Positions 11,633 through 22,860 of a DNA stretch of 64,000 nt are shown piece by piece (position 1 is the first letter of the stretch; every line of letters begins with the position of its first letter). The translations under genes were made by a program, and so were the position numbers. Source of the DNA: Melocanna baccifera (Eukaryota; Streptophyta; Magnoliopsida; Poales; Poaceae); the NCBI GenBank assembly GCA_036346265.1, contig CM070683.1, positions 6,309,001 through 6,373,000 of the forward strand, read 5' to 3'. Below the pieces are notes generated by a model. That model was not told the DNA's origin. It saw only the letters and a program-made list of their open reading frames with translations, and did no database searches.

Positions 11633-12330
11633 AGAGCTTTCTTTCTTTTTGCGATTCTTTGGGATAAAAGAAATGTCCATGAAGGGCTCCGCTGAAACTT
11701 AGCGACCAGCATGTGATTTTCTTCTTTCAGCTGACAAGTCCGAGTTGAGTTTGCTTGTTGCCAATGACTTCACAAGAAGCATACTGCCGCGAAGGTACCA
11801 TTTTTTGGGGAAACAGCGGGAGGTGATCGTATGGAGGTTGGTGCACCTTGCCCGGTGCACCGTCTGGACAATGGCGCGGAGTCGCTCTGGTTTCTCTCCA
11901 CTGCTCTTTCTTTTCCCTTTTCCCTCTTGATTAAAGAAAGAATGGCGAGCTGATTCTTTTTCTTCCTACTGTAATTGATTGGTTCATTGTTGATCATAGC
12001 AGAAATGTTCGTTCCATTCATGCCTGGTCGTTTCTGGTTTTTGTGTTGCTTCCTTGCACAGTATTTATCCCCTTTTGTGTATTTTTGATTGCGAGTAAGT
12101 TTGACGGATTGTCTCTCTCTTTTGTTTTTGTTTTTTTTTTAATTCACGGATTGTCAGTTAAGTTAGTGGCATGCTGTCAGTGTCAGGAGAGAGTGCCATT
12201 CTAGGCGAGTTGGCCGAAGTTGAGATGGCTGCCTTCCAGAAAAGGCCAATAGTTCAAATGTCGTTTGCAGTATGCTGGCCAGGCCCAATAGCAACTGAGG
12301 CCCAATAACAACTGGCGGGAAAACTATAAC
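11633..12330 (+). other. 3' UTR and downstream intergenic
   Basis: This follows the receptor stop codon. A poly(A) site cannot be placed by eye. No other gene lies before the tRNA. Confidence 0.4.
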
Positions 12331-12336
12331 TAGAGA

Positions 12337-12409
12337 GCGCCTGTAGCTCAGTGGATAGAGCGTTTGTTTCCTAAACAAAAAGTCGAAGGTTCGACCCCTT
12401 CCTGGCGCA
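12337..12409 (+). tRNA. tRNA-Arg (anticodon CCU)
   Basis: A 73-nt cloverleaf can be written out. The acceptor stem GCGCCTG pairs with CTGGCGC, with one T-T mismatch at position 6. A GCTC/GAGC D stem, a TTTGT/ACAAA anticodon stem and a GAAGG/CCTTC T stem with loop TTCGACC follow. The anticodon loop is TTCCTAA, giving anticodon CCT. No intron. From memory, plant tRNA-Arg(CCU) genes carry the same acceptor mismatch, so it is not a sign of decay. Confidence 0.95.
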
Positions 12410-12751
12410 AGTTGGAATTTTTAAAATTTTATTTATTTGAAAAAAAGGACAAATCTCAGTGTCAATGTTTTTTACATCTATAACTTTATACTTCAAAACT
12501 CGGTCCCTGGATTTTAAAACTCACACTTGTTTTGTCTCGGTAACTTGAAATAGACAAACTCACCAAATGTTTTTGCACAATATAGGAGACAACAGTGGCA
12601 AAACTGAAGCTCTACAATCTCAAGATAAAATAAGAATCGTTTTTTTTTCTCTCTCCACATTCTCGTTTCATACATTGAATTATTACAAAAAAAGTATTGA
12701 AAGAGTAACAATTGCCAAGATTGAAATGACATTTAAATAGCGAAAAGAGTG
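12410..12751. other. AT-rich intergenic
   Basis: A short T-rich stretch follows the tRNA at about 12417-12440, where a Pol III terminator would be expected. Nothing else is recognised. Confidence 0.35.
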
Positions 12752-12992
12752 ACAGTGCCTGAAAACTGATTTGAATTTGGGCTTTTTTTTGTGACTTATG
12801 GCTTATTTTGTAATGTAATTGTTGGTGGTTTTTTTGGTGTAATTAAATTTAAAAATTAAAAATAAGAAAAACATATTAGCCTATCACGGACAATATAAAG
12901 GAATATAAAAAAAGAAAATATAAAAAAGCGAAAAAACAAAAAAGGATAAAAATAAACAATTAGAAGTCAGAAACCAAAACAAGCGAGGCCTA
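12752..12992 (+). mobile_element. MITE family M1, copy C
   Basis: It contains the family core TTAGCCTATCACGGACAAT near 12879 followed by the A-rich half, and ends in AAGCGAGGCCTAA. The left part is diverged. Confidence 0.65.
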
Positions 12993-15900
12993 ACACTCAT
13001 GATCAACTATGAGTACGAGGGTGGGCAACTTGCACGTCACCCGATAACTATTTTTATAGATGAGAAGATCCATATGTGAATGGAAAAGAATTCTCTCGCA
13101 CCAGTGCTACACTACAATATATGGCACCCTATCCCTGGAAGAGACACATATCTATACAAATCTTAATGCAGTTTTGCCTTTCGTCTTGAACACCAATAAC
13201 CTAACACCCATGACAAAGCTCGTCTTCCAAAGACTTGTTTGCCATCTGTAGGAGTGAAGATGGCAATAGAGGGTGAATGGTGCCTCAAATTTTTTTCTTA
13301 AGTATTCACAAATTCTTCACTCCAATAACAACAAAGATAAGAATATTATGATGGAAAGTCAACACACAACCTAGCAAATCAAGAAGCTGAAAAATACAAG
13401 GAACAAACAGAAATTTCAGTAGTACTGTTTGCTACAGTAAAATCGGTATTACTGCTACAATATCAATAGTACTGCTACTACAGTGAAATCAACACAGGAT
13501 AGTAAAATCAGTGTGATTTCAAAAACTAAAATTGATGGAACTTGTGGTCCGTAGAGCTAAATCACTTAAAACTTTGCACCTTCTCTACGATGTCAGAAAT
13601 CCATCTCAATCAATGATCAAGAGAATCGTTGCCAAAGTTTCAACCTTTTTGCATTTGTAGGAGAAGTGTACCAAAAAGGGCAAAAACCTAAATAAGTGAA
13701 TATGACTTGCTCATGAGAAAAGATGACCAAGGTAGCTTTAGATATGTTCTCATATGTCATAACAAACAAAAATACTAAAGAAATCAAACGAAAAACATTC
13801 AAATCACAAAAATCACTTGAAAGATAAAAAAATATGCAAAAATCGGGATTTTTAATAAATTTGCTATCAAAGTGCTAGACGGGTGAAGATAGATTTACAA
13901 AGGATATCTCCATCTCTTATATGTTCTTGACACAGTTAGATCAAGAAAAAGGAAGAGACAAGATTCAAAAACCAATCGAAACAAGAGCAGATCAATCAAT
14001 CACAAGAGATAACTATGAAGATGATCCAAAATTGATTTTATTACTACTTAAGGAGAAAAATTTTACAACCACTCCAGCTTGAAGAACATAAAGTATATCA
14101 AGCTCTCAACTCTTAAATCCTAACCTAAAAACAAAAGAGCAGAAGAAAGATAGATTGGATGGATAACCACAAGTCTCTATTTTAATTCTTTAAATAGATA
14201 GGCTAGCCAGCCACATCTAATTCTTAGTAGATACTATCTACTTAGCACAATGGAGGAAAACTCGATAACTCCTACACATGGGTTTTAGTCACACATGTTC
14301 ACTTATATACACTTTTCAAAGCATATAAGCCTAAATTCGCTAAGTCCTCAGTCTTGATCCATCTTGATTAAACCAACTTCTCCTTGACCAAAATCATTAT
14401 CATAAGTGCTGCTCAAGTACCGCAATTTTGATCCAATATAGTTTTTCGTATTTTAGCCAAACTACCAAAATATCCTTTGTCGAGCTGGTCTTCATCTTTT
14501 ATTGTAAGCAATCACTATGCTTGCCACGTGTAGGTGTATCACTGGCTTATCATACATCGGCAAGTATCTTATATTCTGGTTCCACTGAATCACACCTCAT
14601 TTGGACTGACTAAGCCACATAGTGTAAACCTACCGTTAGAACTTTTCTTCAGTATTTCCCGCCATTTTTATGTCATTCTTGAGCTCATCATCTCACACGA
14701 CAACTTTGATCATTCTAGGCTTCGGTTGCTCTATGAGCGTAATTTCGATTCTCGCCATTGACCATGGTTGACTTGAAGCGATCTTGCATATCCAAAGACA
14801 AAGAAATCATTTCTGAGCACAAATTCTTCATAAGTTAACCCACGTTAATTAAAATATGCTTTATGCAATATTAATGTATTGATCTAGGTCAACCGAACTC
14901 AATGTCCCAAAATTCCCGAATTTCTACCTTGGCCGATGCTACCGCCTATCATATAGGCCGACAGTAAAACTCCAAAATAACTACCGTTGAGTAAAAATGG
15001 AATTACCGATCAACGGTATGACCGACACCACGCAGCGGTACTGCTGTTTTTCCATAAAAACTCAAAAAATGATCCAGATAAAATGCAATCTTTGCAAAAT
15101 CAAATACTCCATAAAGCTTGCAATGGTTCATCACAATATTATCTTGGACCTTCTCATGTGGTCTTTCAATTTATCTATTGGCAATTCTTTAAAAATGCAA
15201 CTAGGAGGTAGTTTTAGACATAGAAAGACAATTTTGCAAAGAGATGCTCAAAATGGTCACAAGAGGAATACAAAGACTAAAAATGACCATATAAGGTAGA
15301 AATAGTGTAAAACTACTGAAAGTAGCATGTTTTCCACAAAATCTTCAAATTCACAAAATACATTAGGAAATCTCACTTTGGGTCTATATAAAAAATAATT
15401 ATTCTATTTGACCTTAGTCATAGTAAGAAGAGATTGGAAAATCAAGAGAATCACATCAATACATTAAAACTTCAACTTAGCAAGATTTTGTACCAAAACT
15501 TCAAATCTTGCAAGATTGTGCACCAAAACTGCAAATTATGCTCTAGTCTCTAGATATGTATTTTTACAAAATTTTCTCCCCTTTAACAATGGAATTATTA
15601 AGATGGGTGGAAGAAGATAGAACATTAATAAAATAAAGTATTAATAAAATAAAGTGACAATATTTTATTCACTTGTAGTATTAGGAGTCATAAAAATTAT
15701 CAAAAGTGACTCTACAAGTATTACACCAAGTCATATTAAGGGAAGTAGCTAGTTTAGATCATGGCAAATCATATATAACAGAACTAAAGTCAAATGAGTA
15801 ATAATCTAATTTTAAATAGATTTTTAGCATGTCAAGTTGCTCAAGATCATAGTTTAACTAAAGGTATATAAAAATGAGCCAAGTCATGTCAATATACTAA

Positions 15901-16499
15901 ATAGAACCAAGAAGTTACAATTGAATCAATTTAGAGTGCTACATGTTCAATGTTGGATCATTTTGTTCAAATACTTGGAAGTTTGCATTTAGTTATATCC
16001 TATAGGCAACCTTTTGAAATAAATTAATGTCCTTCTATATTATCTAGAGAAAGCGATGATCTATTCAAAGAATACATACATTTATAGAATGTCTCTATTA
16101 GACTTTCTAATAAAGTACAAGGAATATAACTAAATAAGACATTTTTTACCTCAAGATTGACCACATGACAGCATGTAATTGTCCAAATAGTTCATTTAGT
16201 GGTTGCAGTAAAACTCATAAAACTAATTCCAATGGTGTAGACGTCTCTGTCCACACCGCCTTGAAAATAAATTGAGGGGACTACGGACTAATGGACAAAA
16301 CTGAAATTACTTGTAAGCAAATAAGTCAATGCTTTCTATATAATGTTTCCACAATTCCACTTCCAATGTCGCTGGTTCTTTCCTACTAACATGTATTTTG
16401 GCAAATAATCCCTCCAAACTCATCACACATAAGAGCAAGATGCATGGAACCCCCAATCTCGCATATACCTTCACTTGCTCATAACACAAAGCCACAAAC
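12993..16499. other. LTR-retrotransposon-like debris, no intact gene
   Basis: The stretch has a GAGGGTGAATGG string (about 13269), repeated CTGCTACAGT/GTACTGCTACTACAG phrases (13410-13490), and a long AT-rich tract free of coding domains. These resemble the long LTRs of grass Gypsy elements and the debris at 1571-2700. No paired LTR or target duplication was found, so class and limits are uncertain. Confidence 0.35.
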
Positions 16500-18790
16500 T
16501 ATGGATTGGAAGGCGAAGGCCAAGGCTTACCAGCGAGGGAACTACCAGGTTGTGGATTTTTGGCACCGGCAGCGGGGCGGAGGAGGCGAAGGTGGAGCAG
16601 GCGACATAACACTTGGCCCATGACTCTCTGTATCTACAACATTTCTCCTTGGTTGTATATGAAGCGAAACTATATTTTGCTGTCGATACTTATCCAAGGG
16701 CCGAAACAACCTGAAAATGATATTGATGTATACCTAGCATCGTTGGTAGAAGATTTAAAAATACTATGACCGAAGGGGTATAAGTATGGGATACGTACAA
16801 ACGAGAGAACTTCACTTTACGCTTTTTATTGTTCTGCACTATAAATGATTATCCTGCCCTTACTAACCTGACATGCTGGAGTACAAAAGGGGAAAAAACA
16901 TGTACTTACTGCTCAGATGATACCGAGAGTGTGTGGCTGAAACACTCATGTAAAATCGTATATATACGTCACCATATATTCCTTCAGAGGACTCACTCAT
17001 ACCGCAAGATGAAGAAATAATTTAACAGGGAGAAGGAGGACATTTCAATTCCAAGGTATTTAAGCGAAAATGATGTCTATGATATGGTTAAAGATTTATA
17101 TGTTATTATCAAAAAGAGACATAAATTAAGGACCCATAAGAAGAACATCTTAAAAAAGAGATCAATATTTTAAGACTTACCTTATTGGGAGCACCTAGAA
17201 GTTCGCCACTGCATTGATATCATGCACGTAAAGAAGAATATATGTAACAGCTTCATTGGTCTCTTACTGAACATTCATGACAAAATAAAGAATGGAGTCA
17301 ACGCACGACTTGGTTGATATGTACATCAGACCTGAGTTAACACCGATAAAGACTGATAAAGTACGAACGTACCTTCCCCTTCTTACACTCTATCCAAGAC
17401 TGAGAGAACAGAACTATGCTAGTGTTTGTATGGTGTGAAAGTTCCATCTAGTTACTCCGCCAATATGAAGAAACTTGTTTCGATGGAAGATTTGAAGTTA
17501 ATTGGTATGAAGTCTCATAATTGTTATGTGCTGATGACACAGATACTCTCTATTGCAATTAGAACTATTTTACCGATCAAGATCCGAGAGACAATCATGA
17601 GGCTATGTTATTTCTTTAACATAATTGCTCAGAAAATCATCGATCCTGAAGGACTAAATGCTCTACAGGATGAGGTGGTGACGACTCTATGTTATCGTGA
17701 GCTGTATTTCCCTCTGTCGTTTTTCAATATCATGGCCCATCTCATTGTTCATATTATGTGAGAGATAAAGATGTGTGGGCTAGTGTTCCTATGTAGCATG
17801 TATTTGTTGGAAAGGTTCATCGGAATTCTCAAGTCCTATGTATAGAATTGATCTTGACCGGAGGACAGCGTCATCGAAGATTATGCAATCGAAGAAGTCA
17901 TTGAGTTCTGTATTGATTACATTGCTCAGATTGAACCGATAGATGTGTCTCGATCTCGCCATGAGGGGGAGGCTCGAGGGTATCAGGACCATCGGAAAGA
18001 AAACAATCACTCGAGATATGGACGCGTGCACTCAAACTCATTTCATGATCTTGCAACACATGATTGAAGTGTCCCTGTATATCGACTAGCACAAGGACGT
18101 ACTTCGGCAACAGAATCTAGAGCGGTCGGATGTTTGGATCACGAGACAACACAACAGTCAGTTCAACCAATGGTTGAAGTAGTAAGTTGCTAGGAGCTCG
18201 TCAAGTGATATGTTGACATGGTTGGCAAAAAGGCCAATATTTACAGTTATGACATGGCTAGGATGCAACATAAATTGGTACACATTCTATACACAGGCTC
18301 AAGATGTAAATAGCACTAACCAGAGCAACAGTATCTACATAAATGCATTCAGTACCGATGGGTTGAGGAGCTCCTACTATGGATTCATAGAGGATATTTA
18401 GAAACTCAACTACGTGCTTTTCAAGATCCCCATGTTTTGGTGCCATTGGGTTCATCTCCCACAGGTAAAGGTCGACAAGTACGGTGTCACTACTATGGAC
18501 CTCAAACGTTTCAGATACAAAGACGAGCCACTCGTACTTGCTAACCAAGTTGTTCAAGTTTTCTATATAATTGATCAGGCAAATAAAAAGCGCCACACAG
18601 TTCTTTATGGAAAAAGGAGGATGTCGGAGTTGAGAATGTAGTGAACGAGAAAGAATACAATCAATTTGATGAGTTGTCTTCTTTCAAAAACAATATAAGA
18701 GTCAAGAAAGAACAACGTGACGAAACTAGCTATATACGTATCGATCATCACGAAGGGCTAATTTTTAAAGAAAATAAGCAAACTGAATGA
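16500..18790 (+). pseudogene. CACTA (En/Spm) TNP2-type transposase remnant
   Basis: Broken plus-strand frames together read like the C-terminal half of a plant TNP2-type CACTA transposase. Recognisable pieces are 'YNISPWLYMKRNYILL' and 'GPKQPENDIDVYL' (16640-16740), 'FCTINDYPAL' and a CTYC pair (16830-16910), 'FLQRTHSYRKMKK' (16980-17020), and 'MKSHNCYVLMTQ' with 'IRETIMRLCYFFN' (17500-17620). The last two are the DUF4218-like region, followed by 'EEVIEFCIDYIAQIEPI' (17890-17945). Frames change and stop codons interrupt repeatedly, so the gene is dead. A short GC-rich piece at 16500-16610 has no known counterpart in the family and may be foreign. Confidence 0.85.
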
Positions 18791-18852
18791 TGAATGAAAT
18801 ATTTATGTGTCATATGTTCTGTATTTACATTTATATATGTATATGAGAATGT

Positions 18853-18856
<4 letters not shown>

Positions 18857-18915
<59 letters not shown>
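18857..18915. repeat. (TA)n microsatellite
   Basis: About 59 bases of alternating TA, with related ATATGTATATGAGAATG repeats on both sides. Confidence 0.95.
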
Positions 18916-18918
<3 letters not shown>

Positions 18919-19039
18919 TTTGCATTTATGTATATGAGAATGTGTAATATATATGTGAATTTACATCTATGTATATGAGAACGACTCATATGTATGTGAT
19001 TTTGCTTTTATATATGTATATGAGGTTGTGTGATAGGAA

Positions 19040-19212
19040 CATCACAGACAATTCGTAATAAAACACCGTCTGTAATAACGAACATCACAGACAGTTTTCA
19101 AGTAAAACTGTCTGTGATGTTAAATCTTCACAAACAATTCTAAATTAAAACCGTTTGTGATGTTAAATTTTCACATATGGTTCTAAATTAAAATCATCTA
19201 TGTAGTTTATAA
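19040..19212. repeat. CACTA-type subterminal repeats
   Basis: Alternating direct and inverted copies of CATCACAGACAG / CTGTCTGTGATG-like strings recur about every 35-50 bp and end near TCTATGTAGTTT at 19198-19209. This could be a decayed form of the canonical GTAGTG terminus. Such subterminal arrays bind the TNP1-like protein in CACTA elements. Position and orientation fit the transposase remnant at 16500-18790. The left terminus of the element was not found. Confidence 0.7.
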
Positions 19213-19680
19213 CTGGCAGTAACTCTATATGTATTTGGAAGTAACTTCACTCATACATGCAATAACTTTCTGACGCGCATTTTACACCTGCGCATAGAAT
19301 AGTTTGTGTATGTATGTGTGTGTGTGTATATATATATACATATATGAAGTCTTTTCCGTACTCCTAGAGTACATACTCTCACTTCTAATATACCATTTAA
19401 ATAAATATTTTATGTATTTTTATCACTTTTGGTATACTTAAATGCTAATTGTAAGATACTCTGATATAACTTGCTTGAAAATTTTTCATCGGAGCTTTTT
19501 ATTTTTGTTATATATACTTTTTCATGTATAAAAGAAGTACATATATAAATTATGATATAAAAAGTGAACTTTGATAAAATTTTTCATGAAACTCATTTTG
19601 AAATAGGTAAAGAGGTGTAACAATACCATTAAAGGGTATATTAGAAGTGTGAATACGTACTCTCAGCAGTATAGAACTAT
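19213..19680. other. AT-rich intergenic
   Basis: Non-coding, with a short GTGTGTGTATATATATA run near 19315. No gene. Confidence 0.4.
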
Positions 19681-19686
19681 TTTCGT

Positions 19687-19905
19687 GTATGTATGTATGT
19701 ATGTATGTATGTATGTATGTATGTATGTATGTATGTATGTGTCTGTGTGCGTATACGTATGTATACATATATATGTATATATGTGTATGTGTATGTGTAT
19801 ATATATGTTATATGTGTGTATATATATATGTGTATGTATATATATATGTGTGTGTATACGTATATATATGTATGTATGTATATGTGTGCGTGCGCGTGTG
19901 TATAC
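19687..19905. repeat. (GTAT)n and compound (TA/TG)n microsatellite
   Basis: A run of about 13 GTAT units at 19687-19740 passes into compound TATATG/TGTGTA repeats to about 19905. Every frame on both strands is open, giving Met-Tyr-Val-Cys or His-Thr-Tyr-Ile runs. These are artefacts of the repeat, not proteins. Confidence 0.95.
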
Positions 19906-20569
19906 ACACGCTGAGATAGCTTCATGGAAACAAGCACGTCTAGAACTTACAAGCAGATTGCTTAACACAGAAATCAAGCTTAATTTTTTTTTCTGAAGTG
20001 CAGCAGTGACAAAAACAATAGGGGTGAGTATTTGACAACATGACATCGAGTTGGAGTGGGTCTCTGCTACGTTTTTGGACAATAAACAGCACACAGTAAC
20101 GACACCTTGACAAGGTACAGGCCTTGTTTGAGTAACAACAAATGTTGTTCATTAGAAAAGAGAACTGATGTTCTGCAACGTCAAGATGTAATAAACATTT
20201 GTTTTCTTTTCCTGAAGTCTACCCATCCCAGTTTCATAAATGGAGTTATTAGGACAAAGAATTGAAAGAGATTAAAATACCTAGAGTACCATTCAAATAT
20301 AAAAAAACAAAAGAGAGAGAGAGAGAAGACAACTAATACCAAAGGGAAAATTACTGTGTGATATTTCCTTGTCCACGCGATAATCGTTATGAAATCACTT
20401 ATCTGTAATCACTTATTTGAGGATGGACAAGTAATATCTGGTGCTGTGACATTACAAGTGAGATATTCTGCTGTTTCATTTATTTCTCTGAACATAATAT
20501 TCGTCCTCAACTTATCTACGTTGTCTTTCAGAGCTAACCACGCACCCCCATCATGACTGATTGATGTGC
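19906..20569. other. Downstream (3') flank of the SEC14-like gene
   Basis: Presumed 3' UTR and intergenic sequence of the minus-strand gene, with a short (GA)n run near 20310. No further coding evidence. Confidence 0.4.
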
Positions 20570-22860
20570 TCAACTTGCTTTAGCAGCAAGTAGTGATGGC
20601 TGCGGCGTAACCTCGGGAACCGAGTGCCCGTTTATTACGTTGTTAACATGGTCAGTTTTTTCATCTACTGCCCAAAAGCTTGTTGTTTTGATGTCATCTT
20701 CCATCATCAACTTGGAGTAATCCTCGTGGTTGTACACCACATTGTTCTTCCCTCCAAACTCTACCGGAAGGACTTCTGGATCAATGTACTTGTACATGAT
20801 CTTCAGGCTGTCCTCGTTCTTTAGGTACACAAAGTTCAACCTCTGAATTGATTTCGGGTCAAGGAAATGTTTTACAACCTGAAAGCATTTGAAACATCTA
20901 TGTTAGAAAATAAGAACCACGAAACTTCTGTATCGACACTGCAACTCATTTTTTTTAATCTTTATGGATAAAATTAGGCACATACACTACTATATTTATG
21001 AAAGGGAAAGGTTCTCAAAGCCTACACCTTAAAAAAAGCCTCAAATACTTTGGGGGGATTAAACAGAAATGCAATGGCCAGCCTCTCAGGGTAATGATTT
21101 TGCAGGATATTTGCACTTTCTCTGGCAGTCTTTATGGGGGTTGCATTGGCCAGTGTCCATCCTGTGAAGTCTATCAACCACACCATTTTGTCTTGACCTT
21201 CAGGCTGGCTGAGTACTGCATTCTCCAAGGCATATACAAGAAACCGCAACTGCCCTTCATGGGATGATGTATTCTGAAATGTGAAAGAAATGTATACAGG
21301 TGTATTCTGAGCTAAGCTAGAGAGACTGATGGTTTTCAAAAAAAGGGAAAAAGCTCAAGGATGGCTCTTTAAAGAGTTGAGTTCTTGCCTCCTTTGCAGG
21401 TTTCATAACGACAACAGTTCTCCCCTCTCTGTCTTGAAAACTTGCCCTGTACATTTTACCTGTTTCTGCTTCAACAGAAACATCAGGCTGAAATAAAGAG
21501 GAAAACAATTAATAGGACGTTTAGTCACTTGTCAAGGTTTCAAAAAAAAAAAACACTTGAGCAATACACGCAAGGGAAATAAAAGGGAAGATCATATTTA
21601 CCCAGCGAATATCCTCTGGCCTGTAAGCTGCCCTCCACTTGAGACTTTCTTCTAACATTTTTCTAGACTTATCAACATTCCAGTTGCGGGCTTCTAGATA
21701 TCTTCCCAAGCATGCTTCACTACAGTACTTCTCATTACGGGAAGACATTGGCCCAAGTGCAGCTCTCAGATCATTGATCTGCTCACAGGAGATGGTTGCA
21801 TGGGAAATTGACAAGAAAATAGTAGATATGTTTGGCATTTGTTATTTGTCATGTTTGTATGCTTTATACAGATAAAGCTAGGCCAAAGTGCAGAGTTCTC
21901 TGCTACGAGAACTAGTATGTATTGATATTTGGGCTTCAAGTCAACTGGAAACATCAAAAGGGATCCATAAGAGAGCTCATGCAGGCTCTGGTGCGCAAGG
22001 CTACTATGCTGTTTCAGTTGCAACAAACAAGTGTATCAAAGCACAGGTAGATGAAAGCTTGTGTGATCATACACTTCATAGTCCTAAAGTGCTGCATTAT
22101 GTGCTTTTGTGTAAAACAAACTTTCAACTAGTAGGCTCATGTAAAACCTAAATTGTCAACATAAGACTATGCAAACTAAGAGACATTTTGTAACCACAAC
22201 ATATTTCTTATCATTCTCATCGAAAGGTATGATGCCAACCATCCTTTGCATCGAAGCATGTGAAGTAGATTATACAGCTGGTTAATGCAATATAAATTCC
22301 TTTGAGCATAACATTACTATTCGGAGGTGCACATAACTATGTAGCCGGGGAGTCCATTTTTACTGAGTCTCTTCATCATGCTAAAACAATACTTCCGTAA
22401 CAGATGAAGGTGGGAATGCAGCCAAGTGTGAATGACACAGAAACTGGGAATAAACGGTTTGGCTCACGGAATAAATATATAATATATAGAAGATAAATTG
22501 ACATATATCTCCCTTTGTTGTTGATTTACTACACCACAGCCTTTTAGGATGGCTACTACCTCTGCTATATTCCGGATTACAACTGTGCCAATTTTCATGT
22601 GTTTAAGGTGTCAGCCTGAGAAGACAGACAGCAGCTGTGTTGTAGTAAGAGTATTAGTGGTGCAGCTGTCATTGCAGTTCCTTTGAAAAACTAAAGCTAA
22701 TGAATGCATCAGCATTATAATTAGTGGCTAGAAGCCTTGTACTTTGTGTACGAATAGTTCCACAAACTTATCATAACATGACAATTTTAAAAACTACCTT
22801 TGCTTCTCGCTGTTCAGCATCATTCGAATTGAAATGAGAGGCATGCTTTCTCCTAAACAT
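20570..22860 (-). CDS. SEC14-like CRAL-TRIO domain lipid-transfer protein
   Basis: Five coding exons on the minus strand: 22798-22860, 21602-21778, 21389-21487, 21028-21273, 20570-20878. Together they are 894 nt, giving 297 residues with every exon in phase 0. The start is the first ATG in the exon that follows a 5' UTR intron.

Residues about 22-80 form the CRAL-TRIO N-terminal helical part (CLGRYLEARNWNVDKSRKML). Residues about 81-255 form the lipid-binding fold, including VWLIDFTGWTL, NHYPERLAIAFLFNPPKVF and LPVEFGGKN. These are the usual marks of the SEC14 family, whose members load phosphatidylinositol or similar ligands and link lipid supply to membrane traffic. The Ser/Pro-containing tail (about 260-297) has no known domain. 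No GOLD or nodulin domain follows, so this is a short single-domain member. The intron after exon 3 begins GC rather than GT. Confidence in the family is high; the ligand is not known. Confidence 0.92.

Noticed and set aside
13109..13125. CACTACAATATATGG as a possible left CACTA terminus
   Set aside because: No subterminal repeats follow and no matching 3 bp target duplication could be paired with the right-hand array.
19649..20094. Long open frames on both strands rich in Tyr/Val/Cys or His/Thr/Ile
   Set aside because: They translate a (GTAT)n/(TA)n microsatellite. All frames are open because the repeat lacks stops.
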